The notes below the pieces were generated by a model. It ran no database searches, was not told where the DNA came from, and saw only the letters and a program-made list of their open reading frames with translations. The position numbers and the translations under genes were made by a program. A stretch of 64,000 nt of DNA, taken from Saliniramus fredricksonii (GTDB lineage: Bacteria; Pseudomonadota; Alphaproteobacteria; Rhizobiales; Beijerinckiaceae). Numbering within the stretch: the first letter of the stretch is position 1; every line of letters begins with the position of its first letter. Shown piece after piece: positions 29,310 through 39,944 of the stretch. The stretch lies in assembly GCF_900094735.1 (NCBI RefSeq), contig NZ_FMBM01000001.1, forward strand, positions 1,376,001 through 1,440,000. Direction: 5' to 3'.

Positions 29310-29338
29310 CTTGCGAAGTGGGTCGCGCCTTCCCATGT
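29310..29338 (+). promoter_or_regulatory. Candidate RpoH (heat-shock) promoter of dnaK
   Basis: CTTG at 29310-29313 and CCCATGT at 29332-29338 are 18 nt apart, close to the alphaproteobacterial RpoH consensus (CTTG-N17/18-CYTATNT). It lies about 85 bp upstream of the dnaK start and just after the preceding terminator. No CIRCE/HrcA inverted repeat is present. Confidence 0.55.
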
Positions 29339-29424
29339 GAGCATCAGTCAACGTGTCAAAAAGCCAGCCATGGGCCGGATCGCTTCGGGATCCGGCGGTC
29401 TGCTTGAAAGTGAGGGATCCCGCC

Positions 29425-31359
<1,935 letters not shown>

Positions 31360-31379
31360 CCCGCGCTTTGACGCAACAG

Positions 31380-31409
31380 GGCGCGGATCGCGGGATCCGC
31401 GCCTTTTTT
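31380..31409 (+). terminator. Rho-independent terminator between dnaK and dnaJ
   Basis: GGCGCGGATC (31380-31389) pairs with GATCCGCGCC (31394-31403), loop GCGG, followed by six Ts. It would lower dnaJ expression relative to dnaK if both are read from the heat-shock promoter. Confidence 0.88.
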
Positions 31410-31495
31410 ACGATTGAAGACCCTCGTTCTTTCTCCGTTGCGATGGCGCCATTCGGCGCGATCGGCCCGGGAGGGGGCGCAACGCCCGGGAACTC

Positions 31496-32647
31496 ATGTC
31501 GAAACGTGATTACTACGAAATCCTCGGTGTCGAACGGGACGCTGACGAGAAGGTGCTGAAGAGCGCCTTTCGCAAGCTGGCGATGCAATATCATCCCGAT
31601 CGCAATCCCGGCGATGCGGAAGCCGAACTGCGCTTCAAGGAACTCAACGAGGCCTACCAGGCCCTGTCGGATCCCCAGAGCCGCGCGGCCTATGACCGCT
31701 TCGGCCACGAGGCTTTCGCGCAGGGCGGGCCCGGCGGTCCGGGAGGTCCCGGTTTCGGCAATGATTTCTCCGACTTCATGTCGGATATCTTCGAGAATTT
31801 CTTTGGCGAGGCGCGCGGTCGGCGCGGTGGCGGACGCGGCGGGCGCGAACGCGGCGCGGATCTGCGCTACAATCTCGAAATTTCGCTTGAAGACGCCTTC
31901 ACCGGCAAGACCGAGAGCATCACCATTCCCACCTCGGTCGCCTGTGAGGCCTGCAGCGGTACCGGCGCCAAGCCGGGTTCGAAGCCGCGCGGCTGCCCGA
32001 CCTGCGGCGGTATCGGGCGCGTCCGGGCCCAGCAGGGCTTCTTCACCATCGAGCGCACCTGCCCCAATTGCCACGGGCGCGGCGAGGTGATCGATGATCC
32101 CTGCGATTCCTGCGGCGGGTCCGGGCGTGTCACCCGCGAGCGCACGCTCACGGTGAACATACCCGCCGGCGTCGAGGACGGCACCCGTATCCGGCTGGCC
32201 GGCGAAGGCGAGGCCGGCCTGCGCGGCGGCCCGGCGGGCGATCTCTACATCTTCCTCTCGATCAAGCCGCACGCCTTCTTCCAGCGTGACGGGGCGGATC
32301 TGTTCTCGCGCGTGCCGATCTCGATGGTGACGGCGGCTCTGGGCGGTGAATTCACCACGCCGACCATCGACGGTTCGGATGCGAAGGTGAAGATTCCCGC
32401 CGGCACCCAGACCGGCAAGCAATTCCGTCTGCGCGGCAAGGGCATGCCGATCCTGCGTTCACGCGATACGGGCGATCTCTACATCCAGGTTGTCATCGAA
32501 ACGCCGCAGAACCTGACTAAAAGACAAAGGGAACTGCTCGAGGAGTTCGAGGCGGAATGCTCGAAGGACACGCATCCGGAAAGCAGCGGCTTTCTCTCGC
32601 GTGTCCGGGAATTCTTCGATGGCATCAGCGGGTCGGCGCGGACTTGA
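31496..32647 (+). CDS. dnaJ: Chaperone DnaJ (Hsp40)
   Basis: 383 residues with the full class A layout: J domain with the YHPDRNPGD (HPD) motif near residue 33, a Gly/Phe-rich linker ([12 protein letters not shown]), and a zinc-finger region with four CxxCxGxG repeats ([32 protein letters not shown]) between about 145 and 210, followed by the C-terminal substrate domains. It delivers substrates to DnaK and stimulates its ATPase. Confidence 0.97.
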   Translation: MSKRDYYEILGVERDADEKVLKSAFRKLAMQYHPDRNPGDAEAELRFKELNEAYQALSDPQSRAAYDRFGHEAFAQGGPGGPGGPGFGNDFSDFMSDIFENFFGEARGRRGGGRGGRERGADLRYNLEISLEDAFTGKTESITIPTSVACEACSGTGAKPGSKPRGCPTCGGIGRVRAQQGFFTIERTCPNCHGRGEVIDDPCDSCGGSGRVTRERTLTVNIPAGVEDGTRIRLAGEGEAGLRGGPAGDLYIFLSIKPHAFFQRDGADLFSRVPISMVTAALGGEFTTPTIDGSDAKVKIPAGTQTGKQFRLRGKGMPILRSRDTGDLYIQVVIETPQNLTKRQRELLEEFEAECSKDTHPESSGFLSRVREFFDGISGSART

Positions 32648-32704
32648 CCAGCGCCGCGCGTGTTGGTCTATGGTGAGCGGATACTTTCGACGAAGAGGCG
32701 GCGC

Positions 32705-33319
32705 GTGCTGAATTCCTTGCAGAAGAAGTCGCGTCAGGCGGCGCGCGCAGACGGCTCGAAATTCGATGACGAAGCGCGCTTCCTGCGGTCCTGGCTCGAG
32801 AAGCCGCTGATGACCGGTGCCGTGGCGCCGTCGGGCAAGGCGCTGGCGCGCACCATGGCCTCCTATGTCGATCCCATGGCGAAGGGCCCGGTGATCGAGC
32901 TTGGCCCCGGCACCGGGCCGGTGACGGATGCGCTGGTCAATCGCGGGATCGAGCAGGAACGGCTGGTTCTGATCGAATTCAATCCGGATTTCTGCAGGTT
33001 GCTGACCCGGCGGTTCCCCCGTGCGACCATCGTTCAGGGGGATGCCTACGGCATCGAGAAGACCCTCGCGGGGGCTCTCGATATTCCGGCCTGCGGCGTC
33101 GTCTCCAGCCTTCCGCTGTTCACGCGTCCGGTCGCGGAGCGCATCGCCCTCCTGCAGCAGGCACAGGCGCTGATGCAGCCACGGGCGCCATTCATCCAGT
33201 TCACCTATGCGGTCATCCCGCCCATCCCCAAACGCCCCGGCGCCTTCACCATGGCCGGCTCCTCCCGCGTCTGGCGCAACATTCCGCCGGCACGGGTCTG
33301 GGTTTATCGCGGGGTGTGA
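32705..33319 (+). CDS. pmtA: Phospholipid N-methyltransferase (PmtA)
   Basis: 204 residues from a GTG at 32705 (GAGG about 9 nt upstream); an in-frame extension to 32660 is less convincing. The SAM-binding segment PVIELGPGTGPVTDALVNRGI near residue 65 is preceded by the family's WLEKPLMTGAVAPSGKALARTM stretch and followed by FTYAVIPPIP near 170. This Rhizobium-type enzyme methylates phosphatidylethanolamine stepwise to phosphatidylcholine at the membrane surface. It follows dnaJ by 57 bp and may be cotranscribed. Tail-to-tail with the aminotransferase gene. Confidence 0.88.
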   Translation: MLNSLQKKSRQAARADGSKFDDEARFLRSWLEKPLMTGAVAPSGKALARTMASYVDPMAKGPVIELGPGTGPVTDALVNRGIEQERLVLIEFNPDFCRLLTRRFPRATIVQGDAYGIEKTLAGALDIPACGVVSSLPLFTRPVAERIALLQQAQALMQPRAPFIQFTYAVIPPIPKRPGAFTMAGSSRVWRNIPPARVWVYRGV

Positions 33320-33331
33320 GCCAGCGCCCCG

Positions 33332-34519
33332 TCACCCCTGCAGCGGCGTCTCGCTTTCCAGGAAATCTCCCATCCTTCGCAGCGCGGTGCTGATCGCGTC
33401 CTGTGAGGCGGCGTAGGAGAGGCGCAGATAGCCTTCGCCGTGGATGCCGAAATCCGGGCCGCCGATCACCGCGACACCGGCTTTCTCCAGAAGCGCGGAA
33501 GCCAAAGGCTTCGCCTTCCAGCCGGTCGCGCGGATATTGGGAAAGGCATAGAACGCGCCCTTGGGCATCCGGCAGCGGATGCCGGGCAGGGCGTTGAGGC
33601 CCTCGACCACGAGCTTGCGGCGGGCATCGAATGCCGTCATCATCGTCGCGACGCAATCCTGCGGCCCGTCCAGAGCGGCGATGCCGGCACGTTGGGTGGC
33701 GGCGTTGACGCAGGAGAATGAATTCACCGCGAGCTTGCGCGCGGCCTCGTAGAATGCCGGCGGCCAGACCGACCAGCCCAGTCGCCAGCCGGTCATGGCA
33801 TAGGTTTTCGAGGCGCCGTCGAGCCAGATCAGCCGGTCGCGGATCTCCGGATAGGACAGCAGAGAGACATGCGGCTCGCCATCATAGGTCATGCTGCCAT
33901 AGATCTCGTCGGAGAGGATGGCGACATCCGGATGCGCGGCGAGGCCGGCCACGAGCGCGTCGATCTCCGCTTTCGGCGTGACACCGCCGGTCGGATTGGC
34001 CGGCGAATTGAGGATGACGAGGCGGGTGCGTTCATTGATCAGAGAAAGCGTCTCCTGCGCCGAGAAGGCGAAGCCGTTTTCCTCGCGGATCGGCACCGGG
34101 ACCGGTTTCGCCCCGGTGAATTCGATCATCGAGCGGTAAATCGGAAAGCCGGGATCGGGATAGAGGATCTCGGCGCCGGGCTCGCCGAACATCAGGATGG
34201 CGGCAAACATCGTGACCTTGCCGCCTGGCATGACCATCACCGCATCGGGCGAGACCTCGACGTTGAGCCGGCGGGCGACATCACGGCATATCGCCTCGCG
34301 TAGCGGCAGGATGCCGGTGGCGGGGGTATAGCCGTGATGGCCATCGCGCAGGGCCTTGATGGCGGCCTCGACAATATGCTCGGGCGTGGCGAAGTCGGGC
34401 TGGCCGATGCCGAGATTGATCACGTCGCGCCCCTGCGCCTGCAATTGCGTGGCGCGCGCGAGCACGGCGAAGGCGTTTTCTTCACCGATACGCGAAAAGG
34501 CTTCGACGATTTTCGGCAT
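33332..34519 (-). CDS. Pyridoxal-phosphate-dependent aminotransferase (class I, AspC-like)
   Basis: 395 residues. Class I/II aminotransferase hallmarks: GQPDFATPEHIVEA near the start, LNSPANPTGGV near residue 170 (cofactor-contacting Asn), the Tyr in SDEIYGSMTYDGEPH near 205, and the Schiff-base lysine in LDGASKTYAMTGWRLGW near 237. The C-terminal Arg that binds the substrate carboxylate lies in GYLRLSYA. The exact amino acid specificity (aspartate, aromatic or alanine) is not clear. It is divergent from the penicillin-binding protein gene. Confidence 0.88.
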   Translation of the reverse strand: MPKIVEAFSRIGEENAFAVLARATQLQAQGRDVINLGIGQPDFATPEHIVEAAIKALRDGHHGYTPATGILPLREAICRDVARRLNVEVSPDAVMVMPGGKVTMFAAILMFGEPGAEILYPDPGFPIYRSMIEFTGAKPVPVPIREENGFAFSAQETLSLINERTRLVILNSPANPTGGVTPKAEIDALVAGLAAHPDVAILSDEIYGSMTYDGEPHVSLLSYPEIRDRLIWLDGASKTYAMTGWRLGWSVWPPAFYEAARKLAVNSFSCVNAATQRAGIAALDGPQDCVATMMTAFDARRKLVVEGLNALPGIRCRMPKGAFYAFPNIRATGWKAKPLASALLEKAGVAVIGGPDFGIHGEGYLRLSYAASQDAISTALRRMGDFLESETPLQG

Positions 34520-34676
34520 GCTCTTGACCCTCCCGCAGACCTCTTTCCCGCCATCAAGACCGGGCTCCAGCGGAAGTCAATGCGCGATACCGCAGCCCCG
34601 TCATTCACAATCGCAAACGCCGCCGCAACGTCGTTCATCGCTCCTTAAACCGCCACATTTAGATTGCCATAGGCGA

Positions 34677-34691
34677 TTAACACGGCCTTAA
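34677..34691. promoter_or_regulatory. CtrA-type binding site upstream of the penicillin-binding protein gene
   Basis: TTAACACGGCCTTAA is an exact TTAA-N7-TTAA, the full CtrA recognition sequence of Alphaproteobacteria. It lies 26 bp before the start codon at 34718, in a position to overlap the promoter. Confidence 0.55.
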
Positions 34692-34717
34692 GCACGAAAC
34701 TTCGCGGGACGGCGGAT

Positions 34718-37000
34718 ATGGGCATGTTCACGGGCAGGAAGGACAAGCGGGAGCGGCGCGAGCCGGTGCTCGACTTTCCCGCGCCCGCATCCGGCATACC
34801 CGATCTGCGGCTCGGCCCGCAGGATCGTGCCGGCGGCCCGGTTCACGAGGATGCGATGGCCAGACGGGCGGAGAAGCGGAGCGGTACGCGCGGGAAGACC
34901 CGCAAGGCTGCTCCGGGCAAGGCTGCTCCGGGCAAGGTGGCATCCGGAAAGTCTCGCAAGGCGACCGGACGGGGCAGCCGCGACGCGCGCGGTGGCCGCC
35001 GGCGCAGCAGTCGCCGGCGGCGCTCGTTCCTCGGCCGGATCGTCTATGGCAGCATCGTGCTCGCGTTGTGGGGGGCGATCGCGCTGACCGGTCTCGTTGC
35101 GTATCACGCGACGCAATTGCCCCCGATCGACCGGCTGGCGGTGCCCAAGCGCCCGCCCAATATCGAGATTCTGGCCAATGACGGCACATTGATCGCCAAT
35201 CGCGGGGAGACCGGTGGGCGCAATGTCGCGATCCATGACCTGCCGGCCCATGTCCCGCAGGCCTTCATCGCGATCGAAGACCGTCGTTTCTACAGCCATT
35301 TCGGCATTGATCCCGTCGGGATCGGGCGCGCGCTCATCACCAATATCACGGCGGGCACCACGGTGCAGGGCGGCTCGACCATCACGCAGCAGCTCGCCAA
35401 GAATCTCTTCCTGACGCATGAGCGCACCGCCTCGCGCAAGATCCAGGAGGCGATCCTCGCGCTCTGGCTGGAGCAGCGTCACGGCAAGGACGGACTGCTC
35501 GAACTCTACATGAACCGCGTCTATTTCGGCGCCGGCGCCTATGGCGTCGAGGCGGCGGCGCGGCGCTATTTCGACAAGCCGGCGCGGGATCTGACGCTGG
35601 CCGAATCAGCGATGCTCGCCGGCCTCGTCCAGGCGCCGTCGCGGCTTGCGCCCACGCGCAACCCGCAGGCCGCGCGCGACCGCGCCGCGCTCGTGCTCAA
35701 CGCCATGGCGAGCCAGGGTTTCATCGACGAGAACCGGATGACGAATGCCATGGCGCGCCCGGCCGCGCTCAACCGCCCGCTCGGTCCGGGCACGGCGGAT
35801 TACGCCGCCGATTACGTCATGGACGTGCTCGACGATTTCATCGGCGCCGTCCAGGACGACGTGGTCGTCCACACCACCATCGATCTCGGCCTGCAGGAGG
35901 CGGCGGAGGCTTCGCTGATCGGTGAGTTGCGCGAACAGGGCGAAGGCTTCGGCGTGGAGCAGGGCGCCATCGTGGCGCTGCGGCCCGATGGCGCCATCAA
36001 GGCGCTGGTCGGCGGCAAGGATTACGCGCAAAGCCAGTTCAACCGGGCCGTGGCCGCGCAGCGCCAGCCGGGCTCGGCCTTCAAACCCTTCGTCTATCTC
36101 GCGGCCATGGAAAACGGGCTCACACCGGACACGGTGCGCGAGGACCGCCCGATCCGTCTCGGTGACTGGAGCCCGGAGAACTTTTCGCGCGATTACCGCG
36201 GATCCGTCACCCTGCGCGAGGCGCTGTCGCTCTCGCTCAACACGGTTGCGGTGAGTCTGGGCATGGAAGTGGGCGTGCGCGCGGTGATCAGCGCGGCACA
36301 AAGGCTCGGCATCCGTTCCGCGCTCCAGCCCAATGCCTCGATCGCGCTCGGGACCTCGGAGGTCACGCCACTCGAACTCACCGGCGCCTATGCGGCCTTC
36401 GCCAATGGCGGCACGGGGGTAATGCCGCACGTCATCACGCGGGTCGAAGCGGCGTCCGGCGAAATCCTCTACCAGCGGGTCCACGCCGGGCTCGGGCGGG
36501 TGATGGATGACGAGACGGTGGGGAAGATGAACGCCATGCTGCACGATACCATGGTCGCGGGAACCGCGCGCCGCGCCGCTCTGTCCGATTGGCAGGCCGG
36601 CGGCAAGACGGGCACCAGCCAGGGTTTCCGCGATGCCTGGTTCGTCGGCTATACCTCGGCTCTGGTGACGGGCGTGTGGATCGGCAATGACGATAACAGC
36701 CCCACCAAACGCGCCTCCGGCGGCAATCTGCCCCTGGATATCTGGGCGCGCTTCATGGAGCGCGCGCTCGCCGCCGAATACCCGATGCCGCTGCCCGGCG
36801 CGGATCGCTGGCTTGCTCCACGTGATCCGGGTGGCTTTCCGCCTCCGATGGTCGAACACGGCCCGGTCCCGCCCGGCACGACCGGCGGCATCGCGGCCCA
36901 TGAAGGCGGCTTCGACGGCCTCCCGCCTGCCTCCGTCGGCATCCCGCCGCAGCAGCAGGCGGAGCCGGGATTTCTGGGGCGGTTGTTCGGGGTGTATTGA
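34718..37000 (+). CDS. Class A penicillin-binding protein (PBP1A family)
   Basis: 760 residues. A basic cytoplasmic N-terminus of about 105 residues, with a small Lys-Ala-Ala-Pro-Gly tandem repeat, precedes one membrane helix (about 108-132). The transglycosylase domain follows with EDRRFYSHFGIDPVG near 188 and GGSTITQQLAKNLFL near 218; the transpeptidase domain has the active-site Ser in GSAFKPFVYLAAMEN near 455, an SLN motif near 505 and KTGTS near 630. It polymerises and cross-links peptidoglycan in the periplasm. The last 40 codons (36881-37000) are duplicated in frame at 38337-38456, behind an inserted two-gene module. A CtrA site lies upstream. Confidence 0.93.
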   Translation: MGMFTGRKDKRERREPVLDFPAPASGIPDLRLGPQDRAGGPVHEDAMARRAEKRSGTRGKTRKAAPGKAAPGKVASGKSRKATGRGSRDARGGRRRSSRRRRSFLGRIVYGSIVLALWGAIALTGLVAYHATQLPPIDRLAVPKRPPNIEILANDGTLIANRGETGGRNVAIHDLPAHVPQAFIAIEDRRFYSHFGIDPVGIGRALITNITAGTTVQGGSTITQQLAKNLFLTHERTASRKIQEAILALWLEQRHGKDGLLELYMNRVYFGAGAYGVEAAARRYFDKPARDLTLAESAMLAGLVQAPSRLAPTRNPQAARDRAALVLNAMASQGFIDENRMTNAMARPAALNRPLGPGTADYAADYVMDVLDDFIGAVQDDVVVHTTIDLGLQEAAEASLIGELREQGEGFGVEQGAIVALRPDGAIKALVGGKDYAQSQFNRAVAAQRQPGSAFKPFVYLAAMENGLTPDTVREDRPIRLGDWSPENFSRDYRGSVTLREALSLSLNTVAVSLGMEVGVRAVISAAQRLGIRSALQPNASIALGTSEVTPLELTGAYAAFANGGTGVMPHVITRVEAASGEILYQRVHAGLGRVMDDETVGKMNAMLHDTMVAGTARRAALSDWQAGGKTGTSQGFRDAWFVGYTSALVTGVWIGNDDNSPTKRASGGNLPLDIWARFMERALAAEYPMPLPGADRWLAPRDPGGFPPPMVEHGPVPPGTTGGIAAHEGGFDGLPPASVGIPPQQQAEPGFLGRLFGVY

Positions 37001-37001
37001 G
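36881..37001 (+). repeat. Direct repeat DR2a: 3' end of the penicillin-binding protein gene (first copy)
   Basis: 121 bp encoding the last 39 residues and stop of the penicillin-binding protein. It matches 38337-38457 at 119 of 121 positions without gaps (Ala to Gly and Ile to Val changes). The two copies bracket a low-GC two-gene module. Confidence 0.95.
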
Positions 37002-37069
37002 TGAAGTATGCTTCTTGCGCATCTGATAAGGAAAGCGATTCTTCATACGCATTTGTTCAAGAGGCATTC

Positions 37070-37567
37070 ATGGACACTAAGACTCTTATCGTTGCACCAA
37101 AGTTGCAATTGAGAACCGGTGAATGGAAACGTGGCCCAATTCAACGATCTCAATGGCCCTCTCGTCGTGCGAAAAGCAAAGCTTATAAATTCGGGCCACG
37201 ATATCAATGGCGGATTATCACATTTATTGCTTGTGGCTATGATTGCCGTGTTCGTATACTTTTAAATGTAGAGGCTCAGATTTTTCGCGCGACGTTTGGT
37301 GTGACTGAGGATGGTGAAACCAAGGTGATTTGCGATTATGAGTGGCATGCTTCAGAGCCCGGATGGCATTGCCACGCGCGGTGCGGACGTGTTGCGGAAA
37401 TTGACGCGGCGAAAAATCGTTTTGGCTCGATCAGGTTGCCATCAGCGCGAAACTTTCACCGGCGGCAGGATTTCAAGTTCGGTAACACTGAGATAAACGA
37501 AGTGACGGCATTCAATTGCGCGGTTACCGTATTCCGCATTCGACAGGGTGGGGATCTATTCCCATGA
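37070..37567 (+). CDS. Cys/His-containing protein of unknown function, first gene of inserted module
   Basis: 165 residues from the ATG at 37070 (GAGG 5 nt upstream). I do not recognise the family. The N-terminal third is basic (WKRGPIQRSQWPSRRAKSKAYKFG), the middle has strand-like segments (WRIITFIACGYDCRVRILL), and a conserved-looking motif DYEWHASEPGWHCHARCG near residue 105 clusters His and Cys that could bind metal or form a nuclease-like active site. Base composition drops sharply here (37201-37260 has 23 G+C of 60), unlike the neighbours, which points to transfer. The stop codon overlaps the start of the DUF1828 gene (ATGA), so the two are translationally coupled. Confidence 0.7.
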   Translation: MDTKTLIVAPKLQLRTGEWKRGPIQRSQWPSRRAKSKAYKFGPRYQWRIITFIACGYDCRVRILLNVEAQIFRATFGVTEDGETKVICDYEWHASEPGWHCHARCGRVAEIDAAKNRFGSIRLPSARNFHRRQDFKFGNTEINEVTAFNCAVTVFRIRQGGDLFP

Positions 37568-38337
37568 AAGACGATCTTTGCCGAGCATTTTGCGATGATG
37601 TTTGTGTCACTGCGACGCCGCTCGGGCTGGCAGTCAGCACGGCGTTTCGCCGTGATGACGGGGATCGCGTAGCTTTCTATGTCGTCGAAGACGGGCACGA
37701 CATGGTCCACTTGGAGGATGACGGAACAACGATACCGGATCTCGAGGAGGCCGGTGTCGATTTTGAAACACAAACGAGAAGGCGCGCGTTAGATGTCCTT
37801 CTGGAGGGAATCGACGGATATTTCGACGCTGAGGCCGTAACGATCCGAACGCGAAGCTTCGTTCGTGATGAGCTGGCTTCGCGCGCACTCGCATTCGTCG
37901 GCGTATTGCTCAGAATGAATGACTTCCTCCTTTTGACCGGTGAGAGCGTGAGAAGCACATTCAGAGAGGATGCGGCTAGGAAGATCAAACTCGCGATCGG
38001 AGACAAAGCACAAATCAGAGAAGGAGAACCGGTAAACGAAAAGCTGAGTGAGGCGAATGCGGATATGGTCATCGAAGTTTGTCAGAGGGCGCCGGTTGCA
38101 GTTTTCTTCGGCAATAGCCCCCAGCGAGTCCAAGATGCGATTTTCCTTCAGATGTCCGCACTTTACGAGGCAAAGGTTGACTTGTCCGTTATTGCTCTCC
38201 TGGAGACTGAAACCTCAATCCCGCCCTCGCTCCGCCGCCGCGCGAGTAACAGACTGGCGACAGTGACAGAATTTCGGGAAGACGAGGATGCTGCGGTTTC
38301 CCGTATTGTTCGAGAAGCGATCGGTCATGCTGCGTAA
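37564..38337 (+). CDS. DUF1828/DUF1829 domain protein, second gene of inserted module
   Basis: 257 residues. The N-terminal ~90 residues fit DUF1828 (TPLGLAVSTAFRRDDGDRVAFYVVEDGHDMVHLEDDG broken over residues 18-55, then TRRRALDVLLEGI), and the remainder fits the DUF1829 extension. These domains occur in scattered bacterial and phage genomes, usually in accessory regions; no function is established. The overlap with the preceding gene suggests the two products act together; a defence or toxin-antitoxin-like role is only a guess. Its TAA stop codon ends at the first base of repeat DR2b. Confidence 0.75.
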   Translation: MKDDLCRAFCDDVCVTATPLGLAVSTAFRRDDGDRVAFYVVEDGHDMVHLEDDGTTIPDLEEAGVDFETQTRRRALDVLLEGIDGYFDAEAVTIRTRSFVRDELASRALAFVGVLLRMNDFLLLTGESVRSTFREDAARKIKLAIGDKAQIREGEPVNEKLSEANADMVIEVCQRAPVAVFFGNSPQRVQDAIFLQMSALYEAKVDLSVIALLETETSIPPSLRRRASNRLATVTEFREDEDAAVSRIVREAIGHAA

Positions 38338-38457
38338 CCGGCGGCATCGCGGGCCATGAAGGCGGCTTCGACGGCCTCCCGCCTGCCTCCGTCGGCGTCC
38401 CGCCGCAGCAGCAGGCGGAGCCGGGATTTCTGGGGCGGTTGTTCGGGGTGTATTGAG
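38337..38457 (+). repeat. Direct repeat DR2b: second copy of the penicillin-binding protein gene 3' end
   Basis: 121 bp matching 36881-37001 with two substitutions. It keeps the reading frame and TGA stop of the penicillin-binding protein C-terminus but has no body or start. It lies between the DUF1828 gene and the CHAP gene, so the original order was probably penicillin-binding protein then CHAP protein. Confidence 0.95.
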
Positions 38458-38536
38458 AAAATCGTTTTCTCTGGTTGCATTATAAGATATTATTCCTAGA
38501 TCTTTCTCTCCAACCGGATGGAGAGGAGAGAAGGTC

Positions 38537-39283
38537 ATGCTGTTGCGACGTGGGGCGAAGGGCGAGGCGGTGCGGCGCCTCAGTGAGGATCTGATGGCGC
38601 TGGAATATCTGCGCTGTCCGCAGAGCGAATTCGACAATGTGATGGATCGGGCGGTGCGGGCGTTTCAGGCGCAGGCACTCGATCCGCGCGGGGAGCCGCT
38701 GGCGGTGGACGGGATCGTCGGGCCGCTGACGCAGTTCGCGCTCGATCTGGCCCTGGGGCGGCGCGATGGCGCGCCCCGCGAGGAGGCGGGGCCGGGCAGC
38801 CGTTTCGGACTCGCGGCGCTCGACGTCGCACGGGCGGAAATGGCGCGCAGCGCTGGCGAGATCGGGGGCAACAATCGCGGGCCGGATGTGCGGCTCTATC
38901 TCGACGGGCGCGTCGGCGAGGGGGCAAGCTGGTGCGCGGGCTTCGTCAGCTGGTGCTATCGCGAGGGCGCAGCGCGGATCGGGCAGGAGATGCCGTTCGG
39001 ATATTCGCTGGGTGCACGCGACATCCGCAACCAGTTCCGGCGCAAGGGCTGGGACTTCGATGTCGGGCCGGGCGATCCGCCGCGCCCGGGTGACATCATC
39101 GTCTGGTGGCGTGGGGCGATCAACGGCTGGCAGGGCCATATCGGGCTGGTCGAGCGCCATGCGGACGGGATCGTGACCACGATCGAGGGCAATCGCGGGC
39201 CTTATCCCTCGCAGGTGCAGCGCTACAGCTATGTGCTGGGGCGGATCCAGCGGCTGCTCGGCTTCGGGCGGGTATTGGCCTGA
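38537..39283 (+). CDS. Peptidoglycan-binding and CHAP domain protein
   Basis: 248 residues. Residues 1-75 form a PG_binding_1-type domain (MLLRRGAKGEAVRRLSEDL ... AVDGIVGPLTQFAL). The rest resembles a CHAP amidase/endopeptidase: candidate catalytic Cys in GASWCAGFVSWCY near residue 133 and His in GWQGHIGLVERH near 200. There is no signal peptide, so export would need another route, as in phage- or secretion-associated hydrolases; a self-contained cytoplasmic role cannot be excluded. Its location after the cell-wall synthase gene (before the insertion) hints at a cell-wall link. Confidence 0.75.
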   Translation: MLLRRGAKGEAVRRLSEDLMALEYLRCPQSEFDNVMDRAVRAFQAQALDPRGEPLAVDGIVGPLTQFALDLALGRRDGAPREEAGPGSRFGLAALDVARAEMARSAGEIGGNNRGPDVRLYLDGRVGEGASWCAGFVSWCYREGAARIGQEMPFGYSLGARDIRNQFRRKGWDFDVGPGDPPRPGDIIVWWRGAINGWQGHIGLVERHADGIVTTIEGNRGPYPSQVQRYSYVLGRIQRLLGFGRVLA

Positions 39284-39285
39284 AA

Positions 39286-39912
39286 TCAGCCGTCGGCATC
39301 CCGCGCACGAATCTGCGTCGAGGAGATCGGCAGGCGCGGGCCGTGCAGGAAAACCCAGGCGGGGGGCAGTGTCGCGGGCAAACGCGGCGCTGCCTCTTCG
39401 CGCAGGCGGTAGCGGGCGAGCGCCTGTCCGGCAATGGAGGCGGTGGCGGCGCGGGAATGGTCGGGGCGATCGACCACGCAGATCGGCATGACGCGCGCGA
39501 TGTCGCGCCAGTTGCGCCAGCGGTGGAAATGGGTCAGCCCGTCCGCGCCCATGATCCAGACGAAGGCGAGATCGGGCCGGCGTTTTTTGAGATAATGCAG
39601 GATGTCGATGGTATAGCGTAGCCCGGCCTGCGCCTCGACATCGCTCACGGCGATGCGCGGATGGGCGGCGCAGGCGCGCGCGGCTTGCATGCGCTGGGAA
39701 AGCGGTTCGATTTCGTGCCCGGCCTTCAGCGGATTGCCGGGCGTGACCAGCCACCAGACCGCGTCGAGCTGAAGGCGCGCGAGCGCCAGCAGCGTCACAT
39801 GGCGATGGCCTTCATGCGGCGGGTTGAAGCTGCCGCCGAACAGGCCGATACGCTGACCATCGCCGGCGGGCGGCAGAAGCGGAGGCAGCATGCGCATGCG
39901 CGATACCGGCAT
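39286..39912 (-). CDS. nadD: Nicotinate-nucleotide adenylyltransferase
   Basis: 208 residues. The nucleotidyltransferase signature GLFGGSFNPPHEGHRHV is near residue 25 and the C-terminal ISSTQIRARDADG contains the second motif (ISSTxIR). MGADGLTHFHRWRNWRDI near 120 is typical of NadD. It adenylates nicotinate mononucleotide in NAD synthesis. In many relatives nadD is followed by rsfS, which is absent here. The N-terminus offers three in-frame ATGs within 10 codons. Confidence 0.92.
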   Translation of the reverse strand: MPVSRMRMLPPLLPPAGDGQRIGLFGGSFNPPHEGHRHVTLLALARLQLDAVWWLVTPGNPLKAGHEIEPLSQRMQAARACAAHPRIAVSDVEAQAGLRYTIDILHYLKKRRPDLAFVWIMGADGLTHFHRWRNWRDIARVMPICVVDRPDHSRAATASIAGQALARYRLREEAAPRLPATLPPAWVFLHGPRLPISSTQIRARDADG

Positions 39913-39944
39913 TGCTCAACCCCGCCGCAACTGCAAGAGGCGGA

